Positions 41,761-53,938 are shown, counted from the stretch's first letter. The stretch is DNA of 64,000 nucleotides from Henricia sp. BOLD:AAB3569 (GCA_037783545.1 JBBELK010000485.1:620001-684000), one strand, 5' to 3'. Translations and numbers: made by a program. The notes: a model not told the origin generated them from the letters alone.

Positions 41761-44700
41761 ACGAGTTGATGACAGCTTGGATGCCTTGTCTAGTTCCCAA
41801 TGGTTCTCATCGCTGGATTTAACAAGCGGATATTGGCAAGTAGAGATGGATTCAAGGGATAAGGAGAAAACGCATTCACTACAGGTAATGGCTTATATGA
41901 ATTCAATGTCATGCCATTTGATCTCTGTAACGCTCCCAGCACCTTTGAACGCCTTATGGAGTTGGTACTTGCTGGTCTTCACTGGAAGACGTTTTTAGTC
42001 TATTTGGATGACATTTTGATTTACGCCAAGACCTTTAGTGAACACGTATCAAGACTTGGTGAGGTCTTTGGACGTCTCTTTGCAGCAGGATTGAAGCTGA
42101 AACCTAAAAAGTGTTGCCTTTTTCAGACAGAGGTAGCCTATTTGGGACATGTAGTTTCTAAAGAGGGCGTCTCTACTGATCCACAGAAAACATCTAGAGT
42201 TCGCAATTGGCCTACTCCCTGTAATTTGCGAGACGTTCGTAGTTTTATTGGGTTGTGTTCATATTACCGACGATTCATTAAAGATTTTGCACATATTGCA
42301 GCACCACTTCATAAACTAACCCAGAAAGATGTAGGTTTCAAGTGGACCCAGGAATGTGAGACGGCCTTTCAGACCTTGAAGGAAAAGCTGACCACAGCAC
42401 CTGTTTTGGCATTTCCTGACTTCTCGCTTTCCTTCATCTTGGATACGGATGCAAGTGCAGAGGGAATTGGAGGAGTATTATCTCAAGTACAAGATGGTCA
42501 AGAGACAGTCATCGGTTATGCTAGTCGTAAGTTAAGTAAAAGTGAACGAAATTACAGTGTCACACGAAAAGAATTGTTGGCTGCAGTGTTTTTCATCAAG
42601 TATTATAAACACTATTTGTATGGCAAGAAGTTTCTTTTGAGGACTGATCATGGGTCGCTACGTTGGCTTTATAATTTTCGAGATGTACATGGTCAACTTG
42701 CAAGGTGGCTAGAAACATTGAGCAGTTTTGACTTTGATATTTGTCACCGACCGGGTTCTCAACATAAGAATGCTGATGCCCTATCACGGATTCCGTATGA
42801 TGGTAAAGTCAATGATGATTACCTTGATCATGTTAAATTAAATTGTGCATCTCTTAGCAATGTCTTTTCAGGCTTGAGTGAGGATGACATTCGCCAAGCC
42901 CAGCGGGAAGATCCGGATCTTGCTTGTGTCATCGGCTGGAAGGAGTCAAGTGAAGAAAAGCCTCAGCGAGACCAGGTCTTAGGTTGTAGCCGAGAAATAA
43001 AAGGATATTGGTTTTTGTGGGACCAACTGAAACTACAAAATGGAGTGTTGTATAGGATGTTTGAGGGTAAGTCCTCTACTTTTCTCCAAGTTGTGGTTCC
43101 GACATATTTAAGAAGAGATGTGATGAGGCAGGCTCATAGTTCGGTTACTGGAGGACACCTGGGCTATACGAAAACATTTAAGAAGATACAGCGATCTTTT
43201 TATTGGTTGGGGTGTCGTACCGGTACCGAACGTTGGATTAAGCAATGTGATAAGTGTGCTCGACGAAAATCACCCTGTCAGAAAGCACGTGCCGCTCTCC
43301 GTCCATCTTTAGTAGGAGAACCAATGGAACGAATTGCAATAGACATCTTTGGCCCACTCCCATATTCTAGACGTGGTAATCGTTATATCATAGTTGTTAT
43401 GGATTACTTTACAAAATGGGCAGAAGCTTACCCGTTGCGTAATCAGGAAGCAGAAACTGTAGCTAAAGTTTTAGTTGAACAGTTTATTTGCCGTTTTGGT
43501 GTTCCTTTAAGCATACATACTGATCAAGGTACAAATTTTGAAAGTCGATTATTTCGCTCAGTTTGTAATTTGTTAGGAATTAAGACGCAATCAGACGGTC
43601 TTGTAGAAAGACTAAATCGGACCATTCAAGTTATGCTCAGTATGTATGTTAGGGAAGACCAATCTGACTGGGATCTTCATCTCTCCTATGTAATGATGGC
43701 CTACAGAGCCAGTGAACAAGACACTATAGGTGTTAGTCCAAATCGTATGATGTTCGGTCGAGAGGTTAGCTTACCTTTGGAATTGTTGGTAGCTAACCCT
43801 ACAAGTCTAGGGGAAGTTCCTCAAGAACCTGAAACTTACGCCAGTGAGTTGTCTGAGCGCTTGCAAAAGGCTTTTAGAATAGCAAGACAAAATATTTTGG
43901 GTGAACAAAAGAGGCAAAAACTATTATATGATGCAAAGTTAAAGGGTAAGCCATATGTAGAAGGTAGCCTAGTTTGGTTATATCGCTACGTAAGGAAAGT
44001 GGGCTTAAGTCCCAAACTTCAGTCCCATTGGAAAGGTCCTTATGTTGTAGTGAAACGGATTTCCGATTCAATTTATCGTATTAAGCATGTGCAAACTGGT
44101 TATAGAACTGTAGTGCACTTTGATAGATTGAAAACATGTTTTGGTAGCCACTCTAATACAGAGGTATCACAGGAGTCCGCAGTCCCCCCACAAGCTTGCA
44201 CTGATGAGATAGACATCGACAGTTCGAGTGAACTGGATGAGCAAGCTCTACCAGATGAAGCAAGTGGAGTGACTGCTGATCAGAATGACATCGATGGAGT
44301 ACGACCTGCGACTGGCAGCAATGGAACTTCGAGGGCCCCTGGGATGAATTACAGTCTACCTAGAACAACAAGTTCGCACACAACCGGTTCTTCATTTATG
44401 GACCAAGGAGGAAGGAATGCAACACTGCCAGACCCACAAGAGGCTGAAGACGTCTCCCAGTTAAGGGGATATCGCCGGCGACAGCCACCATAGTGGATGA
44501 GAACTGGACAGTACAAGTTGTAATTGATTTCCCAGTAGCAGTTGGCTACTTTACTTGATGCCAGTTTTGGGGTGCACACCATTACTTAGACATTTAGAAA
44601 GCCAAGTTTAAACTGCTGAATGGGACACAATATTGCAAAGTTAGCAATAATGATTTATATGAAATTCCTCCTGGTTCATAACAAATATCCATTTGTAATC

Positions 44701-45519
44701 ATAGGGATAGAATTATTAATTTTTAATTTAAAATGCATATTTAGTTATATATACATGTAAATACCTATATTAGGAATTGGAGAGTGACCACGACAAAATG
44801 TAATAGTATGGACTTATTTGTTTACTTTTTTTAAAGGCACAGGGACGTGCCTTCTCCCCAGAGGAGGGTAATGTAACAAAAATTTTGGGTATGTTTTTTT
44901 TGTTCTTTTGTTACTTACTGCTACTGTAGCAAATAGTACACATACTTGTAAATTCCTCCTAGTTGGTTTATTGTTTAGTTGCTTGATCACCCCATTGCAT
45001 TTCTTTTGTTAATATATCTAATATGGGGCAGGGTCAGTGCTTACAAATTTACATTTCAATCATTACTTGCATGGCCCTTCATTGGGTGAGGAATGGCATG
45101 TTCCTAATCCATGTATTCAAAATCACTCTTGCATTGAGTTGTAATAGCAAAAAGCTAGTACACAGGTCTGCATGGGTAGGATTTGTGACTGTGTGCTTGA
45201 AGGGGAAAGGTTTCCCCTGTTTCTGTTGTTATATTTTTCTGCTCATCTTTTTTTATTACTTTGCTAAGATTTGGTTTAGTTGAAGTTGTGTATTTATGGT
45301 GGATGTCGGAAAATCTGTTTACATGCAGACCTGTGTTTAGTGCCAACCATTTCAGCCGTGCTACTAATAATTTGTAAGTGTTACTTTTGAGTTTGATTTA
45401 TTGTGTATGTAATGTGTAATTTTATGTGTGAGCTACATTGTGCAATTTGATTTGTATTTGAGTATGACCAACCCAGATAGCCACAACCAGTGGCCCACTA
45501 GTGGCATACGAGCGGCGAC

Positions 45520-46230
45520 GAGTGCCACCCGTGACCGACAGTGGCCCGACAGTGGCCCACTGTTACAGTCGAGAGCAACAAGTGCCACCTGTGACCAACA
45601 GTGGCCCGACGGTGGCCCACTGTTACGCTCCAGCACACTATGAGTGCCACCCGTGACCGACAGTGGCCCGACGGTGGCCCACTGTTACAGTCGAGAGCAA
45701 CAAGTGCCACCTGTGGCCAACATTGGCCCGACGGTGGCCCACTGTTACGCTCCAGCACACGATGAGTGCCACCCGTGACCGACAGTGGCCCGACGGTGGC
45801 CCACTGTTACAGTCGAGAGCAACAAGTGCCACCTGTGGCCAACATTGGCCCGACGGTGGCTCACTGTTACGCTCCAGCGCAAAGAGTGCCACCCGTGGCC
45901 GACAGTGGCCCGACGGTGGCCGATTGTTACGCTCCAGCACACGATGAGTGCCACCCGTGACCGACAGTGGCCCAACAGTGGCCCACTGTTACAGTCGAGA
46001 GCAACAAGTGCCACCAGTGGCCAACATTGGCCCGACGGTGGCCCACTGTTACGCTCCAGCACACGGTGAGTGCCACCCGTGACTGACAGTGGCCCGACGT
46101 TGGCCCACTGTTACAGTCGAGAGCAACAAGTGCCACCTGTGGCCAACAGTGGCCCGACGGTGGCCTACAGCGCAATGAGTGCCACCCGTGGCCGACAGTG
46201 GCCCGACGGTGGCCGATTGTTACGCTCCAG
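45520..46230. repeat. Minisatellite array 1, ~120-bp unit of two half-units
   Basis: Units alternate GAGTGCCACCCGTGACCGAC and AAGTGCCACCTGTGGCCAAC half-units, each followed by GTGGCCCGACGGTGGCCCA and CTGTTAC. About six full units, the last ones rearranged. Frames are open on both strands and read TVGHRRATVGHRW-like; not genes. Confidence 0.85.
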
Positions 46231-46609
46231 ATAATTTTCCCGTAAATTTCACGGGAAAATGCATTGTTTTAGGCTTTACGTCGTAACCACGCACTGCCTG
46301 ATTTCATATGTATGTACTTTTGTATAAAAAACCCATCTATAGTCTAAAAAGTCAATATTTTGAAGAAATAACGAAAAAATGTGGTTTCCAGTGTCCGTGA
46401 GTACCGTGACTACATACGAAGAAACTTCAAGGAGCATATATATCAGGCGTCCTTACTGATCCTAATAACAGGAAGTGACTGGTATCAAGAGCCCTGGAAC
46501 TTCAGGTAAGCGATTAGTTGATATGTAATTACGCATTGAAAATATTCCGATTACGTCATTGATTCCGATTACGTCATTGATTACATCACAATTGCGTCGG
46601 TTAATTGGC

Positions 46610-46905
46610 CTCTGTTGACCCGCCAGTGGGCCGCTGGTTTGCCACTGTTAACCCGCCAGCGGGCCGCTAGTTTGCTACTGTTGACCCGCCAGCGGGCCGC
46701 TGGTTTGCCGATGAGCAAGGACACTAGTGGGCCACCAGCTGTGGCCAACAGTGGGCCGCTGGTTTGCCAGCCAGTGGGCCGCTGGTTTGCTACTGTTGAC
46801 CCGCCAGCGGGCCGCTGGTTTGCCGATGAGCAAGAACACTAGTGGGCCAACAGTGGGCCACCAATAATTGTACTAGTGGGCCACCAGTGGACCACCGCCA
46901 TTGGC
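46610..46905. repeat. Minisatellite array 2, GTGGGCCGCTGGTTTGC unit
   Basis: Repeats of CCGCCAGCGGGCCGCTGGTT and a larger unit ending GATGAGCAAG.ACACTAGTGGG that occurs twice. The final GCCACCAGTGG words run into the right end of the element. Confidence 0.8.
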
Positions 46906-47399
46906 TGGCTGGGAAGTGGGACGGCGGCCACTGATCGGCAGAGGGAGTTTTAGCCGCTGGATAGTGGTCACTACTTTATAGTTGCAAATTGCATTTTATT
47001 TGATAATTAGCACAATGTGGCTCATACTACCATGATGGTGTGAGTTCTTTATCGGCAAGTGACTGGTTTTCTTGTTACTTGGATATGGATCACAATATCA
47101 TTGATAATTACACATTAAGCATAAGCATCATTAATACGTGACGGCTCGTAACAAATACACGCAACTGTTTTTCTGGGGAGCTTAATTGTACTTTTAGTTA
47201 TTCTTGAAATCCATACTGTTTAATTTGCAAGTTAATTGTTTTATTAAAGGCCACGAAGATTAGTGGTTTTCGAACAAGATCAACTGGCGATTCCTTATTT
47301 TGTTGGGTTTCGTTACAATAATATATAGCACGTGCGGCATTTTGTGTTTTTAAAGGAATGACGAATAACACTAACTCACTTGTTGGCAAAATTTAGGTT

Positions 47400-47500
47400 G
47401 AAGTTTTATCTCTTAAGTTGCGTCCTCACCAGAATTTACAGCAACGGCGACGACAACGACAACGGCAACGGCAACGACATCGTTGAAGTCGAATCACCAG
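47400..47500. repeat. CGACAA/CGGCAA microsatellite, possible Harbinger left end
   Basis: TTAAGTTGCGTCCTCACCAG at about 47413 followed by CAACGGCGACGACAACG repeats. The position just before the transposase first exon and the TTA suit a PIF/Harbinger left end, but no matching right end was found. Confidence 0.3.
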
Positions 47501-47674
47501 CGGAACGGTAAAATTGTATCCCACTCCGCTCGAAGTGAAATTGGTCCTCACACAACGTGTAAATAACGACATGAACGACGTTTAATCGGTGAGTGCATCG
47601 ACACTGTGTGGCGCTCTTCAAAATGTTTCGCGGGAAAATTTCAACAAATATTAACAACAATCACGTCTGTCACA

Positions 47675-47859
47675 ATGCGCCTTTCCCTAAAAACCCGATT
47701 ACAATTACTGTATTTGTTGAAACAAAAAAGGAAGAGGCGCCTTCAAAAACAGAAGAAACGATACTGGACGAGGCAGTTGTTCAAAGAGCGACCCTCCAGG
47801 GGTGAATACACAAGAATATTTCTTTATTTGAAAGAAATCGACCACGAAATGTTCAGAAG
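47675..47859 (+). CDS. PIF/Harbinger transposase, exon 1
   Basis: ATG at 47675 begins MRLSLKTRLQLLYLL, followed by a very basic stretch and RYWTRQLFKERPSRGEYTRI, the family's N-terminal W-x-R/K motif. It ends HEMFR then AG-GTACGT, a good donor. Phase matches the exon at 50277, giving the expected FR-S-YMYIRMNVATF junction. It could start earlier, but upstream sequence in this frame has no ATG. Intron of about 2.4 kb, filled with MITEs. Confidence 0.72.
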
Positions 47860-47930
47860 GTACGTACAATATTAACAATGGTACATGTACAGCATGTAAT
47901 AAGTAGGCCTACATGCACAACATGTACATA

Positions 47931-48440
47931 CAGTCGAACACTGATAATAAAAGCATGGTATTTTTTTTATACATTGAACAAAGATTTAAATGAAATTACC
48001 TTCTGGAATCAACAGATCATCAAATTATAAGATAATATCTAGGCTACTTCCCACTTGCAGTTGCACTTCTGTCGCATATGTTGCATTTCTAAGATGATAA
48101 AATTACTGTATAAAGTAATGCACAAAATGACGCAGCGAGCGGTCGTGCGTAAGCGCGACAACAGAGGGCGTTGTGCAGTAATTGAAGGAAATTTTTGAAG
48201 GAGAAAATGTGATTTTTCTACAGAAAAGCAACATTTGCGACAAAAGTGCAAGTGGGAAATATATATAATTTCCTTTTAACTTTGTTCAATGTACACGAAA
48301 CAAATACCAAAAACACTGTTAAATACAAAGTAATGCTTAATATGTTTTCCTTTGTTTTCAAGACTGATAATACAACATTACTGTTATAACAAGGTAATTT
48401 TCCCAAGGATCAAGACCTTGTATTATCGCTGTCTCAGTTT
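47931..48440. mobile_element. pogo-like MITE containing a second MITE
   Basis: Starts CAGTCGAACACTGATAATAA after TA. It is interrupted at 47957 by the 352-bp MITE and continues after 48308 with ACACTGTTAAATACAAAG through GACCTTGTATTATCGCTG. The right end is diverged. It lies within the Harbinger intron. Confidence 0.6.
47957..48308 (-). mobile_element. 352-bp MITE, copy 2 of the GGTATTTTTTTCG family
   Basis: Inverted relative to 9831-10235, with the same inverted ends (GGTATTTTTTTTATACATTG...) and the same GCGCGACAACAGAGGGCG core. Confidence 0.78.
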
Positions 48441-50276
48441 ACATATTTAACTGTGCTACTACTAGGCTATTAAATTACTATCAATGCTAGAATAGGGCGA
48501 CAAATCGTGTGTAAAAAAAGCTATATTAGGGCGACCTGCTCAATAGGGCGACATTTTGGTGTCGCCCTAATATTTTTGAGTTTAAAATTATTTTTTTTAG
48601 GTCAAAAACCATTTTTTTTTTAGGTCGAGAACCATTTTTATTGGGACTGGAGTTGTTTCTCTTCGGTCTGTGACCATCTCCGGAAGCTTTGGGTAAACAA
48701 ATAAGGTGTCATTTTGAGTGACTCTTGCCGAAATTTCGGTGGTCCCCGGCGAGAGTCGTGCCGAAATGTCGCCCTATTGCGGCATTCAGAGTAGTTTAAA
48801 TGAGTATTATTATTATTATTTCTTTCTGGTATTCATACCAAGGATTCCTCTAAAGAGATTAGAAATGGCCTCTTCACGAAAGAATGCTCTGGGATCTTTA
48901 AAGTGCGTTACCATTACCTAACACACTGGACCAACTGATTTACATCCCTTCCGAAGGATGAAGCAAGCGCTTTTGTTGTGCTCCCCCCGGAAAGAATTAC
49001 ACCTACGGACTACAGTCTACACTAAATTTTCTTTAACTGTACAACCCAGAACCCTAGCCCCCAGGTTGGACATACATGTAGCTTCATTGTATTTATACGA
49101 CACTCGAGTAGTGTAGACAGTAGTCCAACCTCGGCTGTGTTATAAATGCTCATGAGGAAACGGCAGTTTCAGAGGTGAAAACAGTTTTAGTACATTTTTC
49201 TCAAGAAATATTTTTTTCTGTCATGCCCCACAGGGTTTGCACAAATAGCATTGCCTCGGTGTATATCCGTAGGTGGAACCAAAATGCATAAATCTGATGA
49301 AGAAACATGAATTTAGAAAATTATTAGAAAACACTTTCTGTCAAGCCCCATAGAGGTTTCTACACAGGGTCTCGGATGATGTCCAGCAGCTGGTTTCACG
49401 AAACCTTAGGCAACTGCGTGATCCCACTTTCCCAACTTTTTATTGCAACTTTTTATTTCGTGAAATCGACTGCATGGAATTCTTTTCTTATGCCGAGCTG
49501 GACACAGACAAAATAAAAGACATTAAATCTTGAATTGTTTTCTTTGTATCAAACACAATGTAGCCGTAAGATTTCTCTCATAGTACTACTGCCTGATTTT
49601 TACATCAGTTGACAATACAATAGCTGAACACGATGAGAAACTGTAACTGTCATTGTAACAGTCATTCTATTTTATGCTACAGGTCTTTAACTCTTGTCTG
49701 TTTTAAGTTCTTTGTAACAGCAGTTTGAGTTTGATGTGAAAATAGTACACTTAACACGATCAAGATCTATGGATTTCAAAAGAATTTTTGAAGAAAATTT
49801 GTAATGCTATGAAAAGTAGAAAAGGCCCACTATATATATACAACAATAATGATTGATCATTATACATTACATGTATCAATTAAACAATTTCGTCTTTGTA
49901 TTTAAAGTTATGTAATGCCCATTTTAATGATTTTAGTAATTAGTTGTTTTAAAATGATATTATAATTAAAAATGGTTCAAAGTATATGTACAAACTTTCA
50001 CTAAAAGTCTGGTGAGTTAACAATCGTCATACCAACAAGTCAGTGCATTGTATTGAAGACTTCCCTTATAGCCATCACCTCATTGGCAGAGTATTTCCTG
50101 TAAAGAAATGAAAAAAGCTCACCTTTTTCTGGCAACAAAAATAAACCAATCAACAGGGTTAGTTGGAAAACCGATGCATCGTAAGTTCCATGCTGCAAGA
50201 GGTTCCAATGGTGGAATAGCCAAAAGTGCTAAAACTCTATTGATAAATAAACATATTGTTTATTTTTGGATTGCAG
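48441..50276. other. Harbinger intron remainder; small inverted repeats
   Basis: Contains a cluster of TAGGGCGACA words facing each other (48489-48580 and 48766-48781), including ATATTAGGGCGAC paired with GTCGCCCTAATAT. The rest is AT-rich without supported genes. Confidence 0.45.
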
Positions 50277-51392
50277 TTACATGTACATACGAATGAACGT
50301 GGCCACTTTCCAGGATCTACTGAAGGAAACACGGCCCAAGCTTACCAAGAAGTCCACAAATTACAGAGCACCAATATGTGCAGAAGAGCGGTTAGTAATT
50401 ACGCTGCGCTACCTTGCCACAGGAAATTCTCAAGTTTCACTGTCATTCTCTTTCTGTGTTGGAAAACAGACAGTCAGCTCCATCATCAAAGAAACCTGTG
50501 AGGTGATTTGGGATGCCCTGAACTCAGTGTATCTGAAGTTCCCTGAATCAAAGGAGGATTGGCTGCAGATCGCAGCAGGATATATGAAGAAAGATGGAAC
50601 CTCCCTCATGTGCTGTCGTCGATTGACGGCAAACACATCAGCATCCAGTGCCCTGCTAATGGTGGAAGCCTTTATTACAATTATAAACACTTTCACCCAA
50701 TTGTGCTACTTGCATGTTGCGATGCAGAATACCGCTTCACATACGTGGACATTGGATCCTATGGCGGAACAAACGATGCATCGATCTTCACAGATACACA
50801 GTTATATTCGGCTCTGGAGAACAACATTCTTAACATCCCTGAGCCATCAATGGTGGGTGAACTCAAGCTGCCCTATTCTCTCATTGGTGATGAGATTTTT
50901 GCAATGAAAACATGGCTTCTTAAGCCATACAGCGGCAGTGGACTTTCTTTAGAAAAGAGAGTCTTCAATTATAGGTTATCTCGGGCTAGACGCTGCATTG
51001 AGAACGCCTTCGGTATTTTGGCAGCTAAGTAGAGGATCTTTAGGAGACCAATAATCGCAAATGTGTCAACAGTTGATGGTGTCTCGAAAGCCTGCTGTTG
51101 CCTTCACAACTACTGTATTTGTCATGCGAAGGCCGTGTACGCTCCAGCACACCTTACAGACAGTGATAACAGGCACGGAGATTGGCATTCAACAACCCAA
51201 GGAGATTCATGCTCGACTCACATTACCCACCAGGGATCTAATAACTACTCGTTTGAAGCCAAAGGTGTTAGAGATACCCTTTGTCGCTATGTGAATGGGG
51301 AAGGGGAAGTGCCATGGCAGATTTCACAGGTGACCATGACGTCAAGGAAGACGAAACTAAATGACACTTACCTTGCACTTCACGAGGACTAA
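50277..51392 (+). pseudogene. PIF/Harbinger transposase, exon 2 (decayed)
   Basis: Begins after TTTGGATTGCAG. Reads YMYIRMNVATFQDLLKETRP and EERLVITLRYLATGNSQVSL (helix-turn-helix region), then SSIDGKHI, DIGSYGGTNDASIF and RRCIENAFGILAAK. These supply the three acidic residues of the DDE nuclease. A one-base frame change near 50585 and a TAG where this family has Trp (51030-51032, before RIFRRPI) break it. The C-terminal part stays open to the stop at 51390. Only two lesions means recent loss. DDE transposases of this family cut and paste DNA in the nucleus and usually work with a Myb/MADF-like partner. Confidence 0.85.
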
Positions 51393-51521
51393 TTGGCACC
51401 AAGGGATTTCTGATAGTTTTTTACAGCCTGTAATAAAACAAGAGTAGACACTATGACATGGGGCAAATGTAGCTGGGGCCATATGATCAGTATGGGAGTG
51501 AGACATAAAGAAGTAAACTTA

Positions 51522-52070
51522 AATAGACCGATCCAGTAAGCTCCGCCCATTTTGGAATTGACCAATCACAGCGCCAGGTCCAGGTAACAAAAATTGTTGG
51601 TTAACTGAGTCCTCAAAATGTTGTGCACAGAGCTACGGCAAATGCAGCACGAGTGACGCAAAAACACCATAAACATAATGTTTATCAGCGCAGAGGACAC
51701 TAGCCGGTTTAAAACGGATTGTATAAGACTATCCTAACCTGCTTTTAATCCCTTCATAAATGTGTTTTTGTGTAAACGGGAAAAACTCACCAAAATTAGC
51801 TTGTCGTTTTGCTATGTTGTGCATTCACTGCGTTCTAGATGTGTGTCGAGATGTTTTTGTTCGAAAGCTCGCGTTACGCGTAATGCAGGCGTGTTGTATG
51901 TGCACGCACACGACCGGATATTTAAGTGCACATTTTTGTGTGCGTGTTTCAATATGCGCTGACCATGGCGCTGACGCACGGCGCGGCCACACGACTCTAC
52001 ACGTGCTTCACATGTGTGGCATGTTGCTAGGCAATTTCTAAATGGGCGGAACTTACTGGATCGGTCTATT
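51522..52070. mobile_element. 549-bp DNA element with AATAGACCGATCC ends
   Basis: Inverted ends of about 31 bases: AATAGACCGATCCAGTAAGC at left and its near complement ending GGTCTATT at right. The interior is CpG-rich and repeats TGTGCGTG words. It lies 130 bases beyond the Harbinger stop. Partial inverted relatives occur at 24660-24885 and 62320-62545. No transposase; superfamily not assigned. Confidence 0.75.
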
Positions 52071-52354
52071 GCAAGGACAAAACATACATTAAATACTGCC
52101 AGGCCGCTTTGTGATCTTCTCAGGATTATGTCACAACCCTGTTAAACAAACCAGATGACCTCGCGTGTTTCAAAATTTCGGGTAAACGGGGTCGAAACTG
52201 AATTGCGTTTTAAACAAAACATTGATGCTTTTGGGCAGAAAACACGATGTGATTGAGTTTGCATGAAAATATTACTTTGATTGCCAAAATAGGCTCAAGG
52301 CCTGAGAAAGAGCCATGTATATTTATGACAATACTCCGTCCATGTTACAAACAT

Positions 52355-52658
52355 TTAGTCGAACACCGATAATAAGAATGTTGTACCCCAACTACAGCAC
52401 TAATCTTAACTTACTGTTAGGCCTTTCCCAACAATACATGTAAGTTACGATTGTCCCAACAATAGCAGGGGCAGTACTAACTTATAAGTTGGGATTAGTG
52501 CTGTAGTTGGGATGGAACAAGAACACTGTTAATACAAAGTAATGCTTATAACAAGCAACATTTGTTGGTCCCAAGTCTTTGCTTTCCTTTGTTTCCATGA
52601 CTGATAATACAAGGAAGTGGTAACAATTGTCTGCTTGATGTATTGGTATTCAAACTGT
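52355..52658. mobile_element. pogo-like MITE with nested 130-bp foldback
   Basis: Left part TTTAGTCGAACACCGATAAT, then the foldback 52386-52515, then AACACTGTTAATACAAAGTA and a right end near 52658. The word order matches the copy at 47931-48440. Confidence 0.55.
52386..52515. mobile_element. 130-bp foldback (CCCCAACTACAGCAC ends)
   Basis: CCCCAACTACAGCACTAATC and its near complement at the right; arms about 30 bases. Inserted in the pogo-like copy. Confidence 0.7.
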
Positions 52659-53376
52659 ATATCCACCATTTATACCCTCTAATTACAAAAGCTCACCTTA
52701 AATTTCACGGGGTATACTGCACGTTGTCTAGAGTATAGTATGCAAGTGTATTTTTAGTGAGTATGTAATTGTGGCCATCAGTCAATGTATAAAGACATCC
52801 AAACCTTTTAACAACTTCTGTGAGCTTGTAAGAACAAGAACAAAATGTTAGTTTACAATGCAAGTAACATGTAACATGATAACATCTTTAATGAACAAAT
52901 TACAAACTGAATGAATTTGCAAACTCATTAGTAAAAGAGAAATAAGCATGGAAGAACAATGATTTCTGTTTGGGGTGGGGGGGGGGGGTGGAGGGGGTGT
53001 AGACCATGTAAAACACATTTAGCAGAGCAATCACACAGTTGATCGCCATTAACGATTGCTTTCACGCGCAGGACAATCAAGACCGTAGCTCGCCACAATA
53101 ACAAGAAGAAAAGGTTATCACAAAATGTGCTGGTTATACAAATGATCAAAACAGTACTTTCTGACTGTATAGTGACACCAGTGGTTTTAGCCATGTTCTC
53201 GTATTTACACAGCTCGCATTAGGTCATTGTAAACATGGAGATGTTTACAATGCTGTTGGGAGTGATTACATATTTTTTTGCTGAATCCGTGTTTTCGATG
53301 AAGCCATTGTCGTAGTAATAGTGCTCAGCTGTATGTTAAAACTGAACGCATTAACTAAAGTAATACTTAGTCTTAC
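52659..53376. other. No gene seen; poly-G and small hairpin
   Basis: Poly-G at about 52974-53000. A hairpin CATTGTAAACAT/ATGTTTACAATG with a GGAG loop lies at 53225-53252. Confidence 0.45.
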
Positions 53377-53518
53377 CTGCAGTGCCAACATGCCTCCCTC
53401 AATTTGGGCGCTCGGTGGCAAACCCCGCAAGGTCGATGCCAGGAGCCTTCCCCAAAGTGCAGCCTGATCATCTTCATCATTTTTTTGTGAGGATTTCTAG
53501 TATTTTCTTGTCGTAATC
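53377..53518 (-). CDS. Exon E: BESS-like motif of a minus-strand gene
   Basis: Borders: CGGCAG acceptor and CTGCAG-GTAAGAC donor on the minus strand. It enters in phase 0 as DYDKKILEILTKK. After a run of seven A, the downstream frame reads DEDDQAALWGRLLASTLRGL and PPSAQIEGGMLALQ. That is a BESS-like motif (acidic start, L-x3-L-R/K-x-L-P-P), typically a protein-interaction tail of MADF proteins. The two halves are one base out of step at the A-run: either a real lesion or a base-calling error. Confidence 0.5.
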
Positions 53519-53938
53519 CTGCCGATATAAATTTGAATAAATTAGCTAGGTCGTGTGTGCCTGAGTTCATGTTCTCTTCTTCAAAGGAGCGTGACCAGAT
53601 TTTTCAAAAACAAAATGGATTTCGTTCATAACCTAAGTACCTAACAATCATATTAAATACCTCCCCAAAATACTATACATGGGAAGAAAACAGGAAATTT
53701 CGATGTGGAAGCAAAAAGGTTGGTGTAATCACTGCATTGCCTTACGTAACCGGATAAATTAGTTTACTGAACTTCAGTGGATTTTTGATATCCCTAGAAA
53801 TATACGGATAGAGGGTGCGAAATTTCAGAAAAATATGACATGATATGGTCTCAAAACCCATGGAATAAATGTGGGGGTCAAAAATGTAACTCTGCTTTGA
53901 AGTGACTGATGAAGACGCAAAATAAATTAAGGCTTACC

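Larger units (their letters stand above)
40270..44493 (+). pseudogene. pol: Pol region of Ty3/Gypsy element 2 (broken)
   Basis: Parts: protease (LIDTGASVTIL), then a block of foreign repeat DNA, then reverse transcriptase (YLDDILIYAK), RNase H (LDTDASAEGIGGVLSQV), zinc-binding and catalytic integrase (HTDQGTNFESRLF, LVERLNRTIQVML) and a GPY/chromodomain-like end (LQSHWKGPYVVVKRI). No envelope gene is seen. Several breaks. Confidence 0.88.
45472..46913. mobile_element. 1442-bp element with CCCAG inverted ends carrying two minisatellites
   Basis: Starts CCCAGATAGCCACAACCAGT and ends GGCTGGCTGGG. Inverted similarity extends inward as CCACTAGTGG/CTAGTGGGCC. Flanking AA occurs once in the 5' LTR (38431-38432) and on both sides here (45470-45471, 46914-46915), so the insertion is clean with a 2-bp duplication. 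The interior is array 1 (45520-46230), an AT-rich spacer and array 2 (46610-46905). It has no open frame of a transposase; frames inside are by-products of the arrays. Superfamily unknown. Confidence 0.8.
32752..47317 (+). mobile_element. Ty3/Gypsy LTR retrotransposon 2, with nested insertions
   Basis: LTRs begin TGTAACAAAA and end TTTCGTTACA; the target duplication ATAA is at 32748-32751 and 47318-47321. Original LTR length was about 1.0 kb. The 5' LTR holds a DIRS-like element (32975-38052). The 3' LTR holds a CCCAG-ended minisatellite element (45472-46913). The pol region holds a block with a pogo-like MITE and a minisatellite. By eye the two LTRs differ at a little over 1% of sites, so it is older than element 1. 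It is broken in several places. Confidence 0.9.
44872..47317 (+). repeat. 3' LTR of element 2, enlarged by a 1.4-kb insertion
   Basis: LTR parts are 44872-45471 and 46914-47317. Preceded by the purine-rich GAGGAGGGTAA tract. It retains the empty target of the DIRS-like insertion at 45091-45095 (GGAATGGCATG uninterrupted). Confidence 0.9.

Noticed and set aside
45433-46175. Several 67-105 codon frames (TVGHRRATVGHRW-like)
   Set aside because: Generated by minisatellite array 1 inside the CCCAG-ended element.
45520-46230. A CRISPR-like array in the 3' LTR insert
   Set aside because: Half-units alternate without unique spacers; a minisatellite explains it.
51760-52041. 93-codon frame ending near 52041
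   Set aside because: Lies wholly inside the 549-bp inverted-repeat element and has no domain.
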